The notes: generated from the letters alone by a model not told the origin. Counted from the stretch's first letter, positions 12,001-18,292 are shown. The stretch: 64,000 nucleotides of DNA from Aquincolibacterium sp041674705 (GCA_041674705.1 JBAYVF010000002.1:83659-147658), one strand, 5' to 3'. Program-made: numbers and translations.

Positions 12001-12213
12001 GTGCTGTGGGAAGATGTGTATCCGATCGCGACCCCAATCGTTTTTCAAGCCGCTCAGGTAACGCAGATCACGGCAGACCTTTTAAATAAGATCCCTCAAG
12101 TTCTTCCCGGGAATGCTGTGGCGTTCCGCAACGGCCAGCTTGTGGTCCTTGAAGCGGTCCGGCAGTTGATCCTTGAGGCGCAAGCCGGTCAGATTTTTGC
12201 ACAAATGGCGTAA
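1..12213 (+). CDS. Giant multidomain protein, 3' part (5' end outside window)
   Basis: The frame is open from base 1, so the gene starts upstream; a TTG at 40 is only the first start-like codon in view. At least 4,070 residues are visible. Recognisable parts in order: two copies of one alpha-helical block (1864-2382 and 7138-7674); HTH-like segments (about 4630-5130); one hydrophobic membrane-spanning stretch (about 7750-7815); a DnaJ J-domain (about 8290-8470, HPD codons 8377-8385); and a nitrilase-superfamily domain (about 9955-10560) with a candidate catalytic Glu (codon 10093), Lys (near 10300) and Cys (codon 10375). Most of the rest resembles nothing I can name. Sixteen RSEAR-type pentapeptides punctuate the chain, often at block borders. 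Overall function is unknown. A scaffold, surface protein or self-processed polyprotein are all possible. Codon use looks like that of its neighbours. Confidence 0.85.
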   Translation, partial: YFPEYTYLWREYLLSVKRTKRYDDEASAMLDLARLRLSDNPYAGALIKEALRHFPDKVRNASTQTATSVAATQLAGPDIVKPKAQNRFVAAGIMTEEEWEARDHFPMPEVLNRLRLYIKGGFDRIRDVRDLDQKKKRSIQHERECDFLIRDFSGTFGGRTEFVPGMEQGLRTLLAARLKAAEEAPSDRKTDAQHHRSEARDGIAAQSEVRAFPSKVLEIFLDGKKVSFDEMRFQISRMNEMMYAYSVQWQGDTIRFGTHVVNHAEVLDPKPFQPELILGNWFPPDVEMKKKALVALVAGPTLGLGGWNLKASDDVAPRLRMELIRLARFLLEVGFPPDVELALGIPNGVYDKVKKEKNATLAVLAQEPLEIEKFQEQFKAGRLVSWKYPLKEGHKVREETLEAVVRYDDVFDAFDVVPTDAMLQKFGKSLGFLKIEASQEEIGSRGTFGMIVLDRRILNGEPVLIFDQIHPSRGYRKIKGVERRMFRLWIEGAISEMMVVARELGIETFYASDEARIREETKSWRPGIPQPGLWESYAFPFKDKGWEPATLELDGKQVSVWHFIGGFVSPPVRAEARGKDKAIQTVGYEKDSALAKFFKGLKDNAAKEETVKDGLATRKQIQPHLYKGLKDNLRAYHKSRSEDEIVVALDIFTGIAMDYQIAFIEEIRSGKMEGPVFYTGHFFREIFLETEAPALRVLLLMRQAAQVFLTHKISPVEFMGATMFVLVRKIKAQAQFEKYMKAIMEFIRMDSDILSNEYFCTWLTGEIDRSTSAKAFSGALLRKNFEDYLALHTRRSEARLSAGLRPGLKELSKTGSLQGDRSEAREEASAVILAQREMGLLKSSVMPHIEKIDKLISGLRPGPVTEEVRRQLQGIFNETAAVWVGVEQEHERLEKLSKATVSQGERAIYEALWDVRSDKLGNIVPVLSHLAERYQSKDELTAENIQYIREILTLAIVILQSFDHAEDIRLYWSLNSGFMPYYRGSEQDIRAFSEPLRTLADVEAFAKVVRESWDAVMAWQQKKGFRVQYKDSRFPGNPEKWVDEADQEFRVWLATGRIRYSITEGFYYTAEGWSRSESRLPMVPDATAMSFKEFLKQFFAGHQSLKVMHLGPAGADRDKWKGFFQELFPGTELRQFENGEQLRPDGLRFPVPIASQDMVLITDPDPSKLAEMIPLMKAFVRHKSAIVVLFSASDMENYLNWVPLSQGTHPYDAMRALSDFHWLWFWVRDPAALKDPQYAFVYGDAGVIADIQRSVRMQSRYKVLNGRSVAEMLTDGTPQPQGLVVSGKLDPKSPSGVSPSAVDAPDRVDFTALPRLMPNIHFGIISSPGAKDDLTIERDSAYGLRLSSIMMPPTQEEADALWPMLEALAFFGEKNKLRYDVVRARHPEFFKWRVIVYDDRDDTLGMVALESLELEGPYTAEVNIRDLNGQWRKYPLFHKNTEREDWPGLLITMVCFILKETRRLKIDLGQIGAMAEGVMEEFIQRYLISSQPLPEGFAPRLLTALRAEGEAPASMVSPETQENKQENGQTFQRSEVRKRVVKATRMPEGLKERLEKAVAKVIRVHGEDASQALVAGVLGVTAAAISFWKKKYPREAKPIFAPLEQRQTAQQKAEAALRKFKKQGITNPTQRQIAKEAAIYQSTVSSLKNSGALILETTEDLYATPKGVAKRFKERRKMGLKNNADALQKDGEWSLYRAARKLGLLKARVLRVPLEKTFPKKAKPLPVTPAAPKISEMAGRVEKILEKIRAGLTGSQQVVDLILSTEQGEFVQGNIVLRPEGEIGRQGWNALVNDMNDHFRNRKGIYSVKQGVSPVLSHPAIIIKEEKAPEPVRKEKSAKAPAAPKLSLVVPSVSSEKILPRQASTYKSTPGYISPSFRESDVFGSEEKNMTVAEALSLVRSEARNFEMGPAHRAFDHILRNGFSHIVDDLFDDSSLTYALSLRQVVNPEGRPLTAIYGGAGADISGALVMLGSTENYFVSHYQDLAVSDLQWVADALKVLKKRGDNALFTLGNTDQMLRYLNAKHHLGGAHSADVQIKVYLMMGLVLEFNALRIHDIRVDSELGIPRIRFQWDHFGLQPKQEHSILFIDADITRPDQFPDILKERIKQGFDVFLLKRGYKIAESYRTEGPENFIRALYAGTSEGAWFVTDDHYVSHENKLPSGERGGFPDGDASLDFPLRKDQYVEFDLPQNDDLKRLPVDQRYGRLFRLRKVTNSTKQMADTAATPPADEARKTDLSGAGEAIRSEVRAKKDPRKELLDRELRIPPAEQKQLEAQSELAADLTSGEVADGRMGDRLREMTDAQLFTEMAVVRPDSGRESAIWLMLNNYMHVFRTHGNLNRDERQKIHELLSSFYAGKLGSHFDRKKIDARWAKEKDKVRPFVEKSLRLFLEHYPLLQYELTPEVIEAITGIGVDYQAAFAGKIRRGEIEDEKDYLAGFMKEFLTVLGPGPRDVKTDVEKLSSVRSAGRIVIFERVSPSEFMANTMYALIRKAKDPSEFGKYVNAIIEFMRANSDTISNDYFCSWLTSAVSRSRNVKAFEAALSRKDFEKYAAQYTARRSEERSELRTERNGLKTVPVRAEARILLILLLVTGVPALGVWGGLLLKQWMGQRKAAYEKNMREILLQVLGKVRFASKDIRKLEKDLQSEIYWAHYFAASPYAKNLRVGGKQATLTEMSSKDAFMIARWMKEAVQAVHQCGAAKKPAVNIQLWSATDLFFVYASYLAGYDWESVIDGIAAKASSQKSREAEAAIREQAHLLDNEGHEALDALHLSRDSGYKAAQKQYRQLAPRYHPDRNPGNVEAEEQFKKISGAWDILNRAPRKKILEARDQGPGARVNVLINKVQQEKIRSKVLKDVERMARDVGDGYALHSSMVEEPVYWEIFGFSKEQALAASQLFLIAWNRAWEELHEEQGTNKLKRKDLFERTFLILRQTPYERRSSRQDNKGVKLFSVSPKLLEAVFDDAISPEIEAFRSEAQKEIAVGQSFAFQDLSIEITQTEGFPYDLEWVRQRFTDFLSVNYKGDLLEMELAERKAIGQRKGYASFAASSDPTPCHIFLRPFAGHQILMFGVATNGSDYNEHFISGRITKRSEARGTQPYRWVRAKEGDLCESARRIWNGDVAAPVWGEDVTGAIIHEMGRFARGLNQEMYKIDYSPVFDSPWRHLWDIVREMILNKIKRDHAALWEKCGARVLKMIDDTPFAGDVKGFENRQAEINAAKEAFTAQPDAEVLELARIVANDVRKTREDFVRQEPPILPNMLMEPFMKLMGALRVITEAEQMEDKQRSEVRLPADASVAGDVQAQSKVLPEQIVWVNGVERSGVPRIAAVQMKEESFDVNTEKMAAMVQEIKSQFGANAPALVIFPESIDKVQGLDRYTPEREQVREKALRAIVEKTGIAVGYGLERIPPAGAEYATVSYIVIQPDKKGEPVKTEFKKFAEEHESRIISLGQNFKIAFLICAESETALLSSVSARGDLSKADLILVIASTDKYEGNFWASKLSKKFGNKPVMFLNFSGGDKLQRPVSRYVAPDLQETLLSGEEGVLIADLWLKKEETNLPMEPNWNNPDLLAGAREAWNYFSEVIDWTIDGTSQERVWMLKRDGSLGKQEIVDMVFTHLFHVEVSIIGRWLEKIKAGEDPWKTDEEFSQIAKKRFEGAKKGFRDNQKTTRALLNAEVGTDAGILKRWKGTRDEPVPYQARIPYLMNLSFNPASPQWRPKNDYRKFKTGVEKILEVWPKVEQAVQAYFDSTSASQPSTPEEFISTQGSELAAETEIKQISPRSEVRLQEVYTGVLNTVLRQKPVPDTMAREFTQEVKGVGVEPVVQGLWNAFNNIVLPEAMAEMAGGTDGFDTQMAESMNFRAAHPEYETQLSAATLQSFVQMEKDARSYLEQDSKNSLHFAFAMRLPSEQWLLAYLRAIQSLKSAFGDRVRGDIRILARSAQLDKGFVKTVQHSGFAEFVEPDGNAAVQLGRFMGEHPNALAFDLQGILSSLYAERSVLLERVLWEDVYPIATPIVFQAAQVTQITADLLNKIPQVLPGNAVAFRNGQLVVLEAVRQLILEAQAGQIFAQMA
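1864..2382 (+). repeat. Internal duplication in giant protein, copy 1
   Basis: This block of about 173 residues is paralogous to 7138-7674. Both share a DYQ-x-AF core, SP-x-EFM, TM-x(2)-L-x-RK, KY-x(2)-AI-x-EF and SN-x-YFC-x-WLT, in the same order. It ends on RRSEAR at 2380-2397. No known family is recognised; it looks wholly alpha-helical. Confidence 0.8.
2412..2449. repeat. 13-bp perfect inverted repeat between two RSEAR motifs
   Basis: AAGACCCGGTCTT (2412-2424) and AAGACCGGGTCTT (2437-2449) are perfect reverse complements with a 12-nt loop. They lie inside the giant frame, between the RSEAR motifs at 2383 and 2461. The hairpin is translated as a short Gly/Leu/Ser-rich linker. Confidence 0.85.
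7138..7674 (+). repeat. Internal duplication in giant protein, copy 2
   Basis: This is the second copy of the block at 1864-2382. It carries extra residues in the middle (about 7350-7430) and ends directly on the RSEER/RSELR pair at 7675-7701, as copy 1 ends on RSEAR. Confidence 0.8.
7709..7730. repeat. 10-bp perfect inverted repeat between RSELR and RAEAR motifs
   Basis: GGAACGGTTT (7709-7718) and AAACCGTTCC (7721-7730) pair perfectly. As at 2412-2449, the hairpin lies in frame between two RSEAR-type motifs (7687 and 7735), just before the predicted membrane segment. A shorter pair, CCCGCC/GGCGGG at 9871-9876/9888-9893, follows the motif at 9853. Confidence 0.8.
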
Positions 12214-12227
12214 CTATCATCACCACG

Positions 12228-12546
12228 GCGGTCCTCGTCTGGCCTGTCTGCCTCGGCCGGTGTTCGGGCTGGGCAGGCCGCCGTTCTCACCTGGCCTGTT
12301 TGCCTCGGTCCAAACCTCAATTTTCTTTTCTTGAAGGTGGTTTGGACCGCCCCAATTTCATCTTCGTTGAAATTGATAAGTATTGGGACGGCCGGTTTTT
12401 CGCCTGAAAAACAGGACGAATCCGTCCTTCGATTTTTTTGAATCGAAGGCGGATCGGGTTGGGCAGGCCCTGATCTCAGTCAAAAATTTTTAAAGGTTAT
12501 CAGGACCAGTCCTGCCAACCATTAATTTTTCAATAAAGGCAGGGCA
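12228..12546. repeat. Tract of consecutive palindromes downstream of the giant gene
   Basis: About 320 bp with no credible gene, made almost entirely of inverted repeats. These are a near-identical 17-bp direct repeat (12240-12256 and 12292-12308), copy D of the dispersed 84-nt element (12307-12389), CCTTCGATT/AATCGAAGG (12426-12434/12441-12449), CCTGAT/ATCAGG (12469-12474/12499-12504), and CCTGCC/GGCAGG (12511-12516/12538-12543) whose loop again begins ACCATT. It may partly serve as terminator for the giant gene. Confidence 0.7.
12307..12389 (-). repeat. Dispersed double-hairpin element, copy D (83 nt)
   Basis: On the minus strand it begins GTCCCAAT, contains the 10-bp hairpin CAATTTCAAC with loop GAA, reaches ATTGGGGC, and ends with the second hairpin GGTCCAAACC/GGTTTGGACC around a 22-nt loop starting ACCTT. 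It aligns base for base with copies A, B and C up to the loop of hairpin 2. The variable arms remain complementary. Confidence 0.85.
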
Positions 12547-12633
12547 GGGCATTGCCATCGTTGCAGCCTTCCTCGAGCATATCGCCGCGGCGGAGCGGCA
12601 GCTGGCAACTGCAGCGTAATTGCTATGCCGCAA

Positions 12634-12722
12634 GCCACATGCCACATGACTTTTCTTGTGGCCTTGTGCCTTTGTGGCGAGTGCCAGTGCCATTTTTAGT
12701 CTGAAGTCTGTGGTCTACAGTC
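12634..12722. repeat. Heptamer-array hairpin and half-array before metH
   Basis: Two GCCACAT heptamers (12634-12648) face degenerate GTGGC-type complements (12658-12678), forming a hairpin over a T-rich loop. A run of AGTCTG/TGGTCT units (12697-12722) follows and resembles one arm of the AGACCAC array at 16371-16500. No gene is visible here. Confidence 0.5.
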
Positions 12723-12731
12723 CATGATGTG

Positions 12732-12740
12732 TGCTAATAT
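12732..12740 (+). promoter_or_regulatory. Extended -10 promoter candidate for metH
   Basis: The sequence TGCTAATAT forms an extended -10 (TG-n-TAATAT). No convincing -35 lies upstream. Transcription would start near 12747, just before the left arm of the leader stem at 12754, so the whole stem would be in the mRNA. Confidence 0.4.
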
Positions 12741-12753
12741 ATTTCCCCATGAG

Positions 12754-12858
12754 CCCCGTTAGATCTCTTGATAGATTCCTGGCAAGAGATTCATAATAAA
12801 AGGGCTAGTTCTCAGGGCATTTGATTCTGGACATCATATAAATGGAGATCTAACGGGG
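12754..12858 (+). promoter_or_regulatory. metH leader: 14-bp stem enclosing the start site
   Basis: CCCCGTTAGATCTC (12754-12767) pairs perfectly with GAGATCTAACGGGG (12845-12858) across a 77-nt loop. The 3' arm holds the only GGAG-like ribosome site (12843-12847) and the first base of the GTG start codon. When formed, the stem should block initiation. No known SAM or cobalamin riboswitch motif is recognised in the loop. Confidence 0.6.
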
Positions 12859-15800
12859 TGAGCCATCCACTTCTTAAAAAACTTAATGAGAAGGTCCTTG
12901 TGTTCGACGGGGCGCTGGGGACGAATCTCCAGACGCTCAATCTCACTTCGCAAGATTTTGGCGGCAAGGATGGCTGTAATGAATACCTCGTTATCACCAA
13001 GCCGGACGCCATCCGGAGCGTCCACGAAAGTTTCCTTAAAGTTGGCTGCGATGTGATCGAGACCGACACGTTCGGCTCGAACCGTATTGTGCTCGCCGAG
13101 TACGGATTGCAGGACCGCGTGGTGGAGCTCAATGAAAAGGCCGCGCGTCTTGCCAAAGAACTTGCCCAGAAATATTCCACGCCGGACCATCCGCGATTTG
13201 TCATGGGCTCGGTCGGCCCCGGAACCAAACTTCCGTCGCTTGGGCATATCGGTTTTGATGAGCTCAAGGCATCCTACAAGGAACAATATAAAGGGCTCAT
13301 CGCGGGCGGGGTGGACGGCCTCTTGATCGAAACCTGCCAGGACCTGCTCCAGACGAAGATCGCTATTATCGCCGCGGTGGAATTTTTCAAGGAAACGGGC
13401 CGGCGGTTGCCGCTCATGGCCCAGGTGACTCTGGAACCCACGGGCACCATGTTGCTCGGGACCGACATTCAGGCCGTGATCACAACGCTAGAGATGTTCC
13501 CGGTGGATGTGATCGGGATGAATTGCGCGACCGGTCCCGCCGAAATGGCGGAACATGTCCGGACCCTTTGTGAAAATTCCGTGAAGCACATTTCGGTCCT
13601 GCCGAATGCCGGGCTCCCGGAGAATGTCGGCGGTGTGGCGCATTATCATCTGACGCCCAAAGAGCTGGCGGATTTCCACGAGCGCTTTGTTAAAGAATTC
13701 GGGGTTTCGATCGTGGGCGGTTGTTGCGGTACGACGCCCGAACACTTAAAAGCCGTGGTGGAGCGTGTCGGGAAGTGTATTCCTAAAAAGCGGACGCCCA
13801 AACATGAGCCGGCGTGTGCCAGTCTCTATGGTATTTCAGCTTTCACGCAGAAGCCCGCGCCTCTCCTTGTGGGGGAGCAGACCAACGCGAACGGCAGTAA
13901 AAAGTTTAAACAGCTCCTGGAACATGAGGATTATGACGCGATCGTGGGCGTGGCGCGCGAAGCTGTGAAAGAGGGCGCGCATCTTGTGGACCTTTGCGTG
14001 GCCTACGTCGGCCGCGATGAAAAGAAAGATATGATCGAAGCCATCAGCCGGTTCAACCAGCAGGTAACGGTCCCGGTGATGATCGATTCAACGGAATTCG
14101 CGGTGATCGAAGAGGCCTTGAAGCACATCGCGGGGAAACCCATCATCAACTCGATCAATCTCGAGGACGGCGGCGAGCGGTTACGCAAGATCTGTCCCAT
14201 GGCGAAAAAATATGGCGCGGCACTGGTGGCGCTTACGATCGATGAAAAAGGCATGGCGAAAACGCGGGAGGAAAAACTCCGTGTCGCCAAGCGCATTTAT
14301 CAAATTGTGACCCAGCAATACGGCATCCGGCCGGAAGATCTTTTCTTCGACCTTTTGACGTTCACGCTCGGAAGCGGCAGTGAAGAATTCCGCAACGCGG
14401 CGCCGGAAACGATCGGGGCTATTCGCCGTCTTAAAAAAGATCTGCCCGCAGTACACACCATTCTCGGCGTTAGCAATATTTCATTCGGCCTTGCACCGCA
14501 TGCCCGGCAGGTTCTCAACAGTGTTTTTCTTCATGAATGCGTCGAGGCCGGACTGGATGCCGCGATCGTCCACGCTAAAAAGATCGTGCCGCTTTTCAAG
14601 ATCGCCGCGGAGGATCTGGAAGCCGCGCAACGGCTCCTTCATAACAAATGGATCGACGGTAAGGATCCTTTGCAGGAATACATTGCGCATTTTTCAAAAA
14701 AACAGGGAACGGTCGAAGTGCCGCGTGAACGGGCAGCAACGATCGAAGATATCCTGAAGAACCATATTCTTGATGGAAGCTCCGACGGTCTGAACGGGGA
14801 TCTGGATGAGGCTCTCAAAAAATACAAGCCGCTTGAGATCATCAACGAGTTCCTGCTGGGCGGTATGAAAGTGGTGGGGGAGCTTTTTGGCGCCGGGAAA
14901 ATGCAGCTTCCGTTCGTGCTTCAGTCGGCAGAGGTGATGAAAAAGGCCGTAGCCTACCTGCAACCCTTCATGGAGAAAAATGACGGTCAGGAACGCGGCC
15001 GGATCGTGCTGGCGACCGTCAAAGGCGACGTTCACGATATCGGGAAAAACTTGGTCGATATCATTCTCACCAATAACGGCTACAAAGTTTTCAATATCGG
15101 GATCAAGCAGCCGGTCGATGCCATCGTGAAGGCGGCGATCGAAAACCGCGCCGATGCGATCGGGCTCTCGGGGCTTTTGGTGAAATCAACACTGATCATG
15201 AAAGAGGATCTTGAGGAAATGAACCGGCGCGGGGTGAAGATCCCTGTGATTTGCGGCGGCGCAGCGCTTACGGAACGTTTTGTGGAACGCGACCTCACGC
15301 AGGCCTATAAGGGGCCGGTCCATTACGGCCGCGATGCTTTTTCCGGTCTCAAAATCATGGAAGGCCTTAAGGGCGGCGGGGCGCCGGCCAAAAAAGAACC
15401 GAAAGCCGTTGTGGAACCGTCCGTTCCCGTTGCAAAGGTGGCAAAACCTTCTCCCAGCGCAAGCCCGCAAGCTCCGACACCGCGGCGTGTGGACGGAGTT
15501 CCTCATGGTGAAATAAAACCCCGAAGTCCTTCGTTTCATGTCCACCGTGATAATCCCATTCCCCAGCCGCCGTTCTTCGGTTACCGGATCCTCAAGAATC
15601 TCCGGATGCAGGAGATATTCCCCTGGGTCAACAAGATCGCGCTTTACCGGGGACAGTGGCAGTTCAAGCAAGGGGACAGGACGCCGCGCGAATTTGAGCT
15701 TTATCTCCAGGAAAATGTGGAGCCCCTTTTTGAGCGGTTCAAGGATCAGACGGTCCGAGAAAAGATCCTGGAGCCGAAGGTCATCTACGGCTATTACAAA

Positions 15801-16346
15801 TGTTATTCGGAAGGAAATGATCTTGTCGTGTTGGAGGGCTCCGGTCAAAGTGAGTTGATGCGTTTCACATTCCCGCGGCAATCCCGTGAACCTTATCAAT
15901 GCATTGCGGATTTTTTCAGGCCCAGGGGCGGCGAGCTTGATATTGTGGCTCTTCAGGCTGTGACCATAGGCAAGCGCGCTTCCGAAGTGGAGCAGAAACT
16001 TTTTAAGGCGAACAAGTATTCGGAATATCTCTACCTTCACGGGCTTTCGGTGGAGGCCGCCGAAGCCTTGGCGGAGTACACGCATCTTTTGATCCGTCGT
16101 GATCTGGGGATCGATAAAAAGGACAAGCGTTCGAAGGATGAGATCTTTCGTCAGGGGTATCAGGGTTCGCGTTACAGCTTCGGGTATCCGGCCTGCCCGA
16201 ATCTTGAGGACCAGAAAAAACTTTTTCAGCTTCTTCCGGTAGAAAAGATCGGGATCACGCTCAGCGAAGCCTTCCAGATGGCGCCGGAGCAATCCACCGC
16301 GGCCATTATCGTCCATCATCCGCAGGCGAAGTACTTCTCCGTTTAA
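12858..16346 (+). CDS. metH: Cobalamin-dependent methionine synthase
   Basis: Transfers a methyl group from methyltetrahydrofolate via cobalamin to homocysteine in the cytoplasm. All four modules are present in the usual order over 1,162 residues. The homocysteine-binding domain (1-300) has zinc cysteines in NCATGP (about 223) and GGCCGTT (about 290). A pterin-binding domain (about 325-590) is followed by the cobalamin cap and binding domain (about 640-830) with DVHDIG (about 724), whose His is the cobalt ligand. After a Pro/Ala linker comes the S-adenosylmethionine activation domain (about 900-1162) with GYPACP. The start is GTG at 12858, under the leader stem. The stop lies inside a perfect palindrome. 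Confidence 0.97.
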   Translation: MSHPLLKKLNEKVLVFDGALGTNLQTLNLTSQDFGGKDGCNEYLVITKPDAIRSVHESFLKVGCDVIETDTFGSNRIVLAEYGLQDRVVELNEKAARLAKELAQKYSTPDHPRFVMGSVGPGTKLPSLGHIGFDELKASYKEQYKGLIAGGVDGLLIETCQDLLQTKIAIIAAVEFFKETGRRLPLMAQVTLEPTGTMLLGTDIQAVITTLEMFPVDVIGMNCATGPAEMAEHVRTLCENSVKHISVLPNAGLPENVGGVAHYHLTPKELADFHERFVKEFGVSIVGGCCGTTPEHLKAVVERVGKCIPKKRTPKHEPACASLYGISAFTQKPAPLLVGEQTNANGSKKFKQLLEHEDYDAIVGVAREAVKEGAHLVDLCVAYVGRDEKKDMIEAISRFNQQVTVPVMIDSTEFAVIEEALKHIAGKPIINSINLEDGGERLRKICPMAKKYGAALVALTIDEKGMAKTREEKLRVAKRIYQIVTQQYGIRPEDLFFDLLTFTLGSGSEEFRNAAPETIGAIRRLKKDLPAVHTILGVSNISFGLAPHARQVLNSVFLHECVEAGLDAAIVHAKKIVPLFKIAAEDLEAAQRLLHNKWIDGKDPLQEYIAHFSKKQGTVEVPRERAATIEDILKNHILDGSSDGLNGDLDEALKKYKPLEIINEFLLGGMKVVGELFGAGKMQLPFVLQSAEVMKKAVAYLQPFMEKNDGQERGRIVLATVKGDVHDIGKNLVDIILTNNGYKVFNIGIKQPVDAIVKAAIENRADAIGLSGLLVKSTLIMKEDLEEMNRRGVKIPVICGGAALTERFVERDLTQAYKGPVHYGRDAFSGLKIMEGLKGGGAPAKKEPKAVVEPSVPVAKVAKPSPSASPQAPTPRRVDGVPHGEIKPRSPSFHVHRDNPIPQPPFFGYRILKNLRMQEIFPWVNKIALYRGQWQFKQGDRTPREFELYLQENVEPLFERFKDQTVREKILEPKVIYGYYKCYSEGNDLVVLEGSGQSELMRFTFPRQSREPYQCIADFFRPRGGELDIVALQAVTIGKRASEVEQKLFKANKYSEYLYLHGLSVEAAEALAEYTHLLIRRDLGIDKKDKRSKDEIFRQGYQGSRYSFGYPACPNLEDQKKLFQLLPVEKIGITLSEAFQMAPEQSTAAIIVHHPQAKYFSV

Positions 16347-16370
16347 AAAGGCAAAGCCTTTTTAAACGGA
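16338..16370. terminator. 15-bp perfect palindrome over the metH stop codon
   Basis: TCCGTTTAAAAAGGC (16338-16352) and GCCTTTTTAAACGGA (16356-16370) pair perfectly with only three loop bases. The metH stop TAA lies in the left arm. It could terminate metH, and pckG from the other side, since the genes converge. Confidence 0.6.
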
Positions 16371-16500
16371 AGACCACAGACCGCAGACCACAGACTAAAG
16401 ACTTTAAATAAAAAACCCTCACCCATCCCTCTCCCGTGGGGAGAGGACAGGTGAGGGGCAAGCTTCTGCTCCAGTCTGTAGTCTCTGGTCTCTAGTCTAG
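16371..16500. repeat. Nested hairpin with heptamer-array arms between metH and pckG
   Basis: The left arm is a run of AGACCAC-type heptamers (16371-16403). The right arm (16473-16500) is the approximate complement, built of AGTCTGT/GGTCTCT units. Inside lie CCCTCACC/GGTGAGGG (16416-16423/16450-16457) and CCTCTCCC/GGGAGAGG (16428-16435/16439-16446). The right end reaches the pckG stop codon. It lies between convergent genes, so bidirectional termination is plausible. Confidence 0.65.
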
Positions 16501-18281
16501 CTGCCGATAGGCAGCTGGAGTTTCTCCGCCAGCGAACGATATTCCTTCCAAATCGCTTCCGGAGTGTGGGATCCGAACTGCAAAAGATATTTTTCAATAT
16601 CCTTAAGTTCTGCAGTCCATTCCGAAGGATCCACCGCAAAAAGTTTGTCCACAGTTTCACGGGAGATTTTAAGGCCTGAAAGATCGAGGTCTTTCATCTC
16701 CGGGAGAAGTCCGAGCGCGGTTTCTTTGACGGCGACCTTGCCATGAACCCGATCGATGATCCACTTGATCACCCGGATGTTATCGCCATAACCCGGCCAC
16801 ATGAATTTTCCGGCTTCATCGGTACGGAACCAATTGACGTTAAAGATCTTGGGCGGATGTTTGAGTTTCTTTCCGACATTAAGCCAATGACCGAAATAAT
16901 CCCCCATGTTGTAGCCGCAGAAGGGGAGCATGGCCATGGGGTCGCGACGGATCACGCCGACTTGGCCCGCGGCTGCCGCGGTGGTCTCAGAACCCGTCCG
17001 GGTGCCAAGAAAAACGCCGTGCTGCCAGCTGAAGGCTTCCATCGCCAGAGGGATCAGCTTGCTGCGTCTGCCTCCCAGAATAATGGCGGAGATGGGAACG
17101 CCTTGAGGGTTGTCGAATTCTTTGGAAAGTGTGGGGCAGTTAAGGATCGACACTGTGAACCTGGAATTCGCGTGCGCGGCCTTAGTCCCTTTGGACGGAT
17201 CCCAGGGCTGGCCCTGCCAGTCGGTGACATTTTTAGGCACGGCGCCGTCCAGGCCTTCCCACCAGGGCTCGTTCGTGTCGTTATCAATAGCGGTATTCGT
17301 GTAAAGCGTGGGGAAGAATTTGTTATTCTTTAAAGTCTCGATCATTTTTGGATTCGTTTTGAGCGATGTTCCGGGAGCGACGCCGAAAAATCCGGCTTCG
17401 GGATTGATAGCGTAAAGACGTCCGTCGGGACCGACATTCAGCCACGCGATGTCATCGCCCAGGGTCCAGACTTTGTAGCCCGGTAATGCGGCCTGCATTA
17501 ATGCGAGATTGGTCTTGCCGCAAGCCGAAGGGAAGGCTGCCGCAACATAAGTGACCTGGCCTTCCGGATCTTCGATGCCCATGATAAGCATGTGTTCGGC
17601 CAGCCAGCCTTCTTTTTTTCCCATGCAGGAAGCAATGCGGAGGGCGAAACATTTTTTCCCAAGGAGGGCATTACCGCCGTAGCCGGAACCGAAGCTCCAC
17701 ACAAGATTTTCCTGTGGGAAGTGCATGATGAAACGGCGTTCGGGATGAAGATCCCCGACGGAATGGAGACCGCGAACGAAATTCTCAGAGTTTCCGATGC
17801 GATCGAGCGCCTCTTTTCCCATGCGGGTCATGATGCGCATGCTGACCGCGACGTAGCAGTTGTCGGTGATCTGGACGCAGGCCTTCGCGTACGGGGACTT
17901 GGGATGACCCATCATGTAAGGCATGACGTACATCGTGCGGCCCTTCATGCAGCCGTCGAAAAGTTTCGCCATCTTTATTTTGGCTTCTGCGGGGTCCATC
18001 CAGTTGTTATTGGGGCCGGCGGTCTCTTTGTCCGGATGACAGACAAAGGTCAACTGTTCGGTGCGGGCGACGTCATTGGGATGAGATTGGTGATGATAGG
18101 CGTTCGGCCAATGTTTGTCGTTCAGTTTCTGAAAGACGGGGTGACCGTTGATCAGCTCTTCCTTGATGCCGATCTCGATCAGTTTTTTAGCCTCAGCTTC
18201 CGTACCGTCGCACCAGTAGATCTTGGACGGCTTGGTCAGCTCGGCTTGTTCTTCTACCCATCTTTCAAGAGGCGTCGTCAT
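16497..18281 (-). CDS. pckG: GTP-type phosphoenolpyruvate carboxykinase
   Basis: Interconverts oxaloacetate and phosphoenolpyruvate with GTP/GDP, at the TCA-gluconeogenesis junction. The 594-residue protein is the usual length for the GTP family. It has the P-loop PSACGKTN with the family's reactive Cys, the GDDIAW metal/nucleotide segment and the HANSRF region. The frame continues upstream to 18350, but that part is a palindrome-derived leader (residues SLPAGRQG). ATG at 18281 gives the family N-terminus and has an AGGGAG ribosome site contributed by the adjoining palindrome. It converges with metH. Confidence 0.95.
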   Translation of the reverse strand: MTTPLERWVEEQAELTKPSKIYWCDGTEAEAKKLIEIGIKEELINGHPVFQKLNDKHWPNAYHHQSHPNDVARTEQLTFVCHPDKETAGPNNNWMDPAEAKIKMAKLFDGCMKGRTMYVMPYMMGHPKSPYAKACVQITDNCYVAVSMRIMTRMGKEALDRIGNSENFVRGLHSVGDLHPERRFIMHFPQENLVWSFGSGYGGNALLGKKCFALRIASCMGKKEGWLAEHMLIMGIEDPEGQVTYVAAAFPSACGKTNLALMQAALPGYKVWTLGDDIAWLNVGPDGRLYAINPEAGFFGVAPGTSLKTNPKMIETLKNNKFFPTLYTNTAIDNDTNEPWWEGLDGAVPKNVTDWQGQPWDPSKGTKAAHANSRFTVSILNCPTLSKEFDNPQGVPISAIILGGRRSKLIPLAMEAFSWQHGVFLGTRTGSETTAAAAGQVGVIRRDPMAMLPFCGYNMGDYFGHWLNVGKKLKHPPKIFNVNWFRTDEAGKFMWPGYGDNIRVIKWIIDRVHGKVAVKETALGLLPEMKDLDLSGLKISRETVDKLFAVDPSEWTAELKDIEKYLLQFGSHTPEAIWKEYRSLAEKLQLPIGS

Positions 18282-18292
18282 TTTAAAAGCTC

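Noticed and set aside
15186..16319. 377-codon minus-strand frame opposite metH
   Set aside because: Antisense shadow of the metH C-terminal domain; composition is His/Arg-rich and nothing is recognisable.
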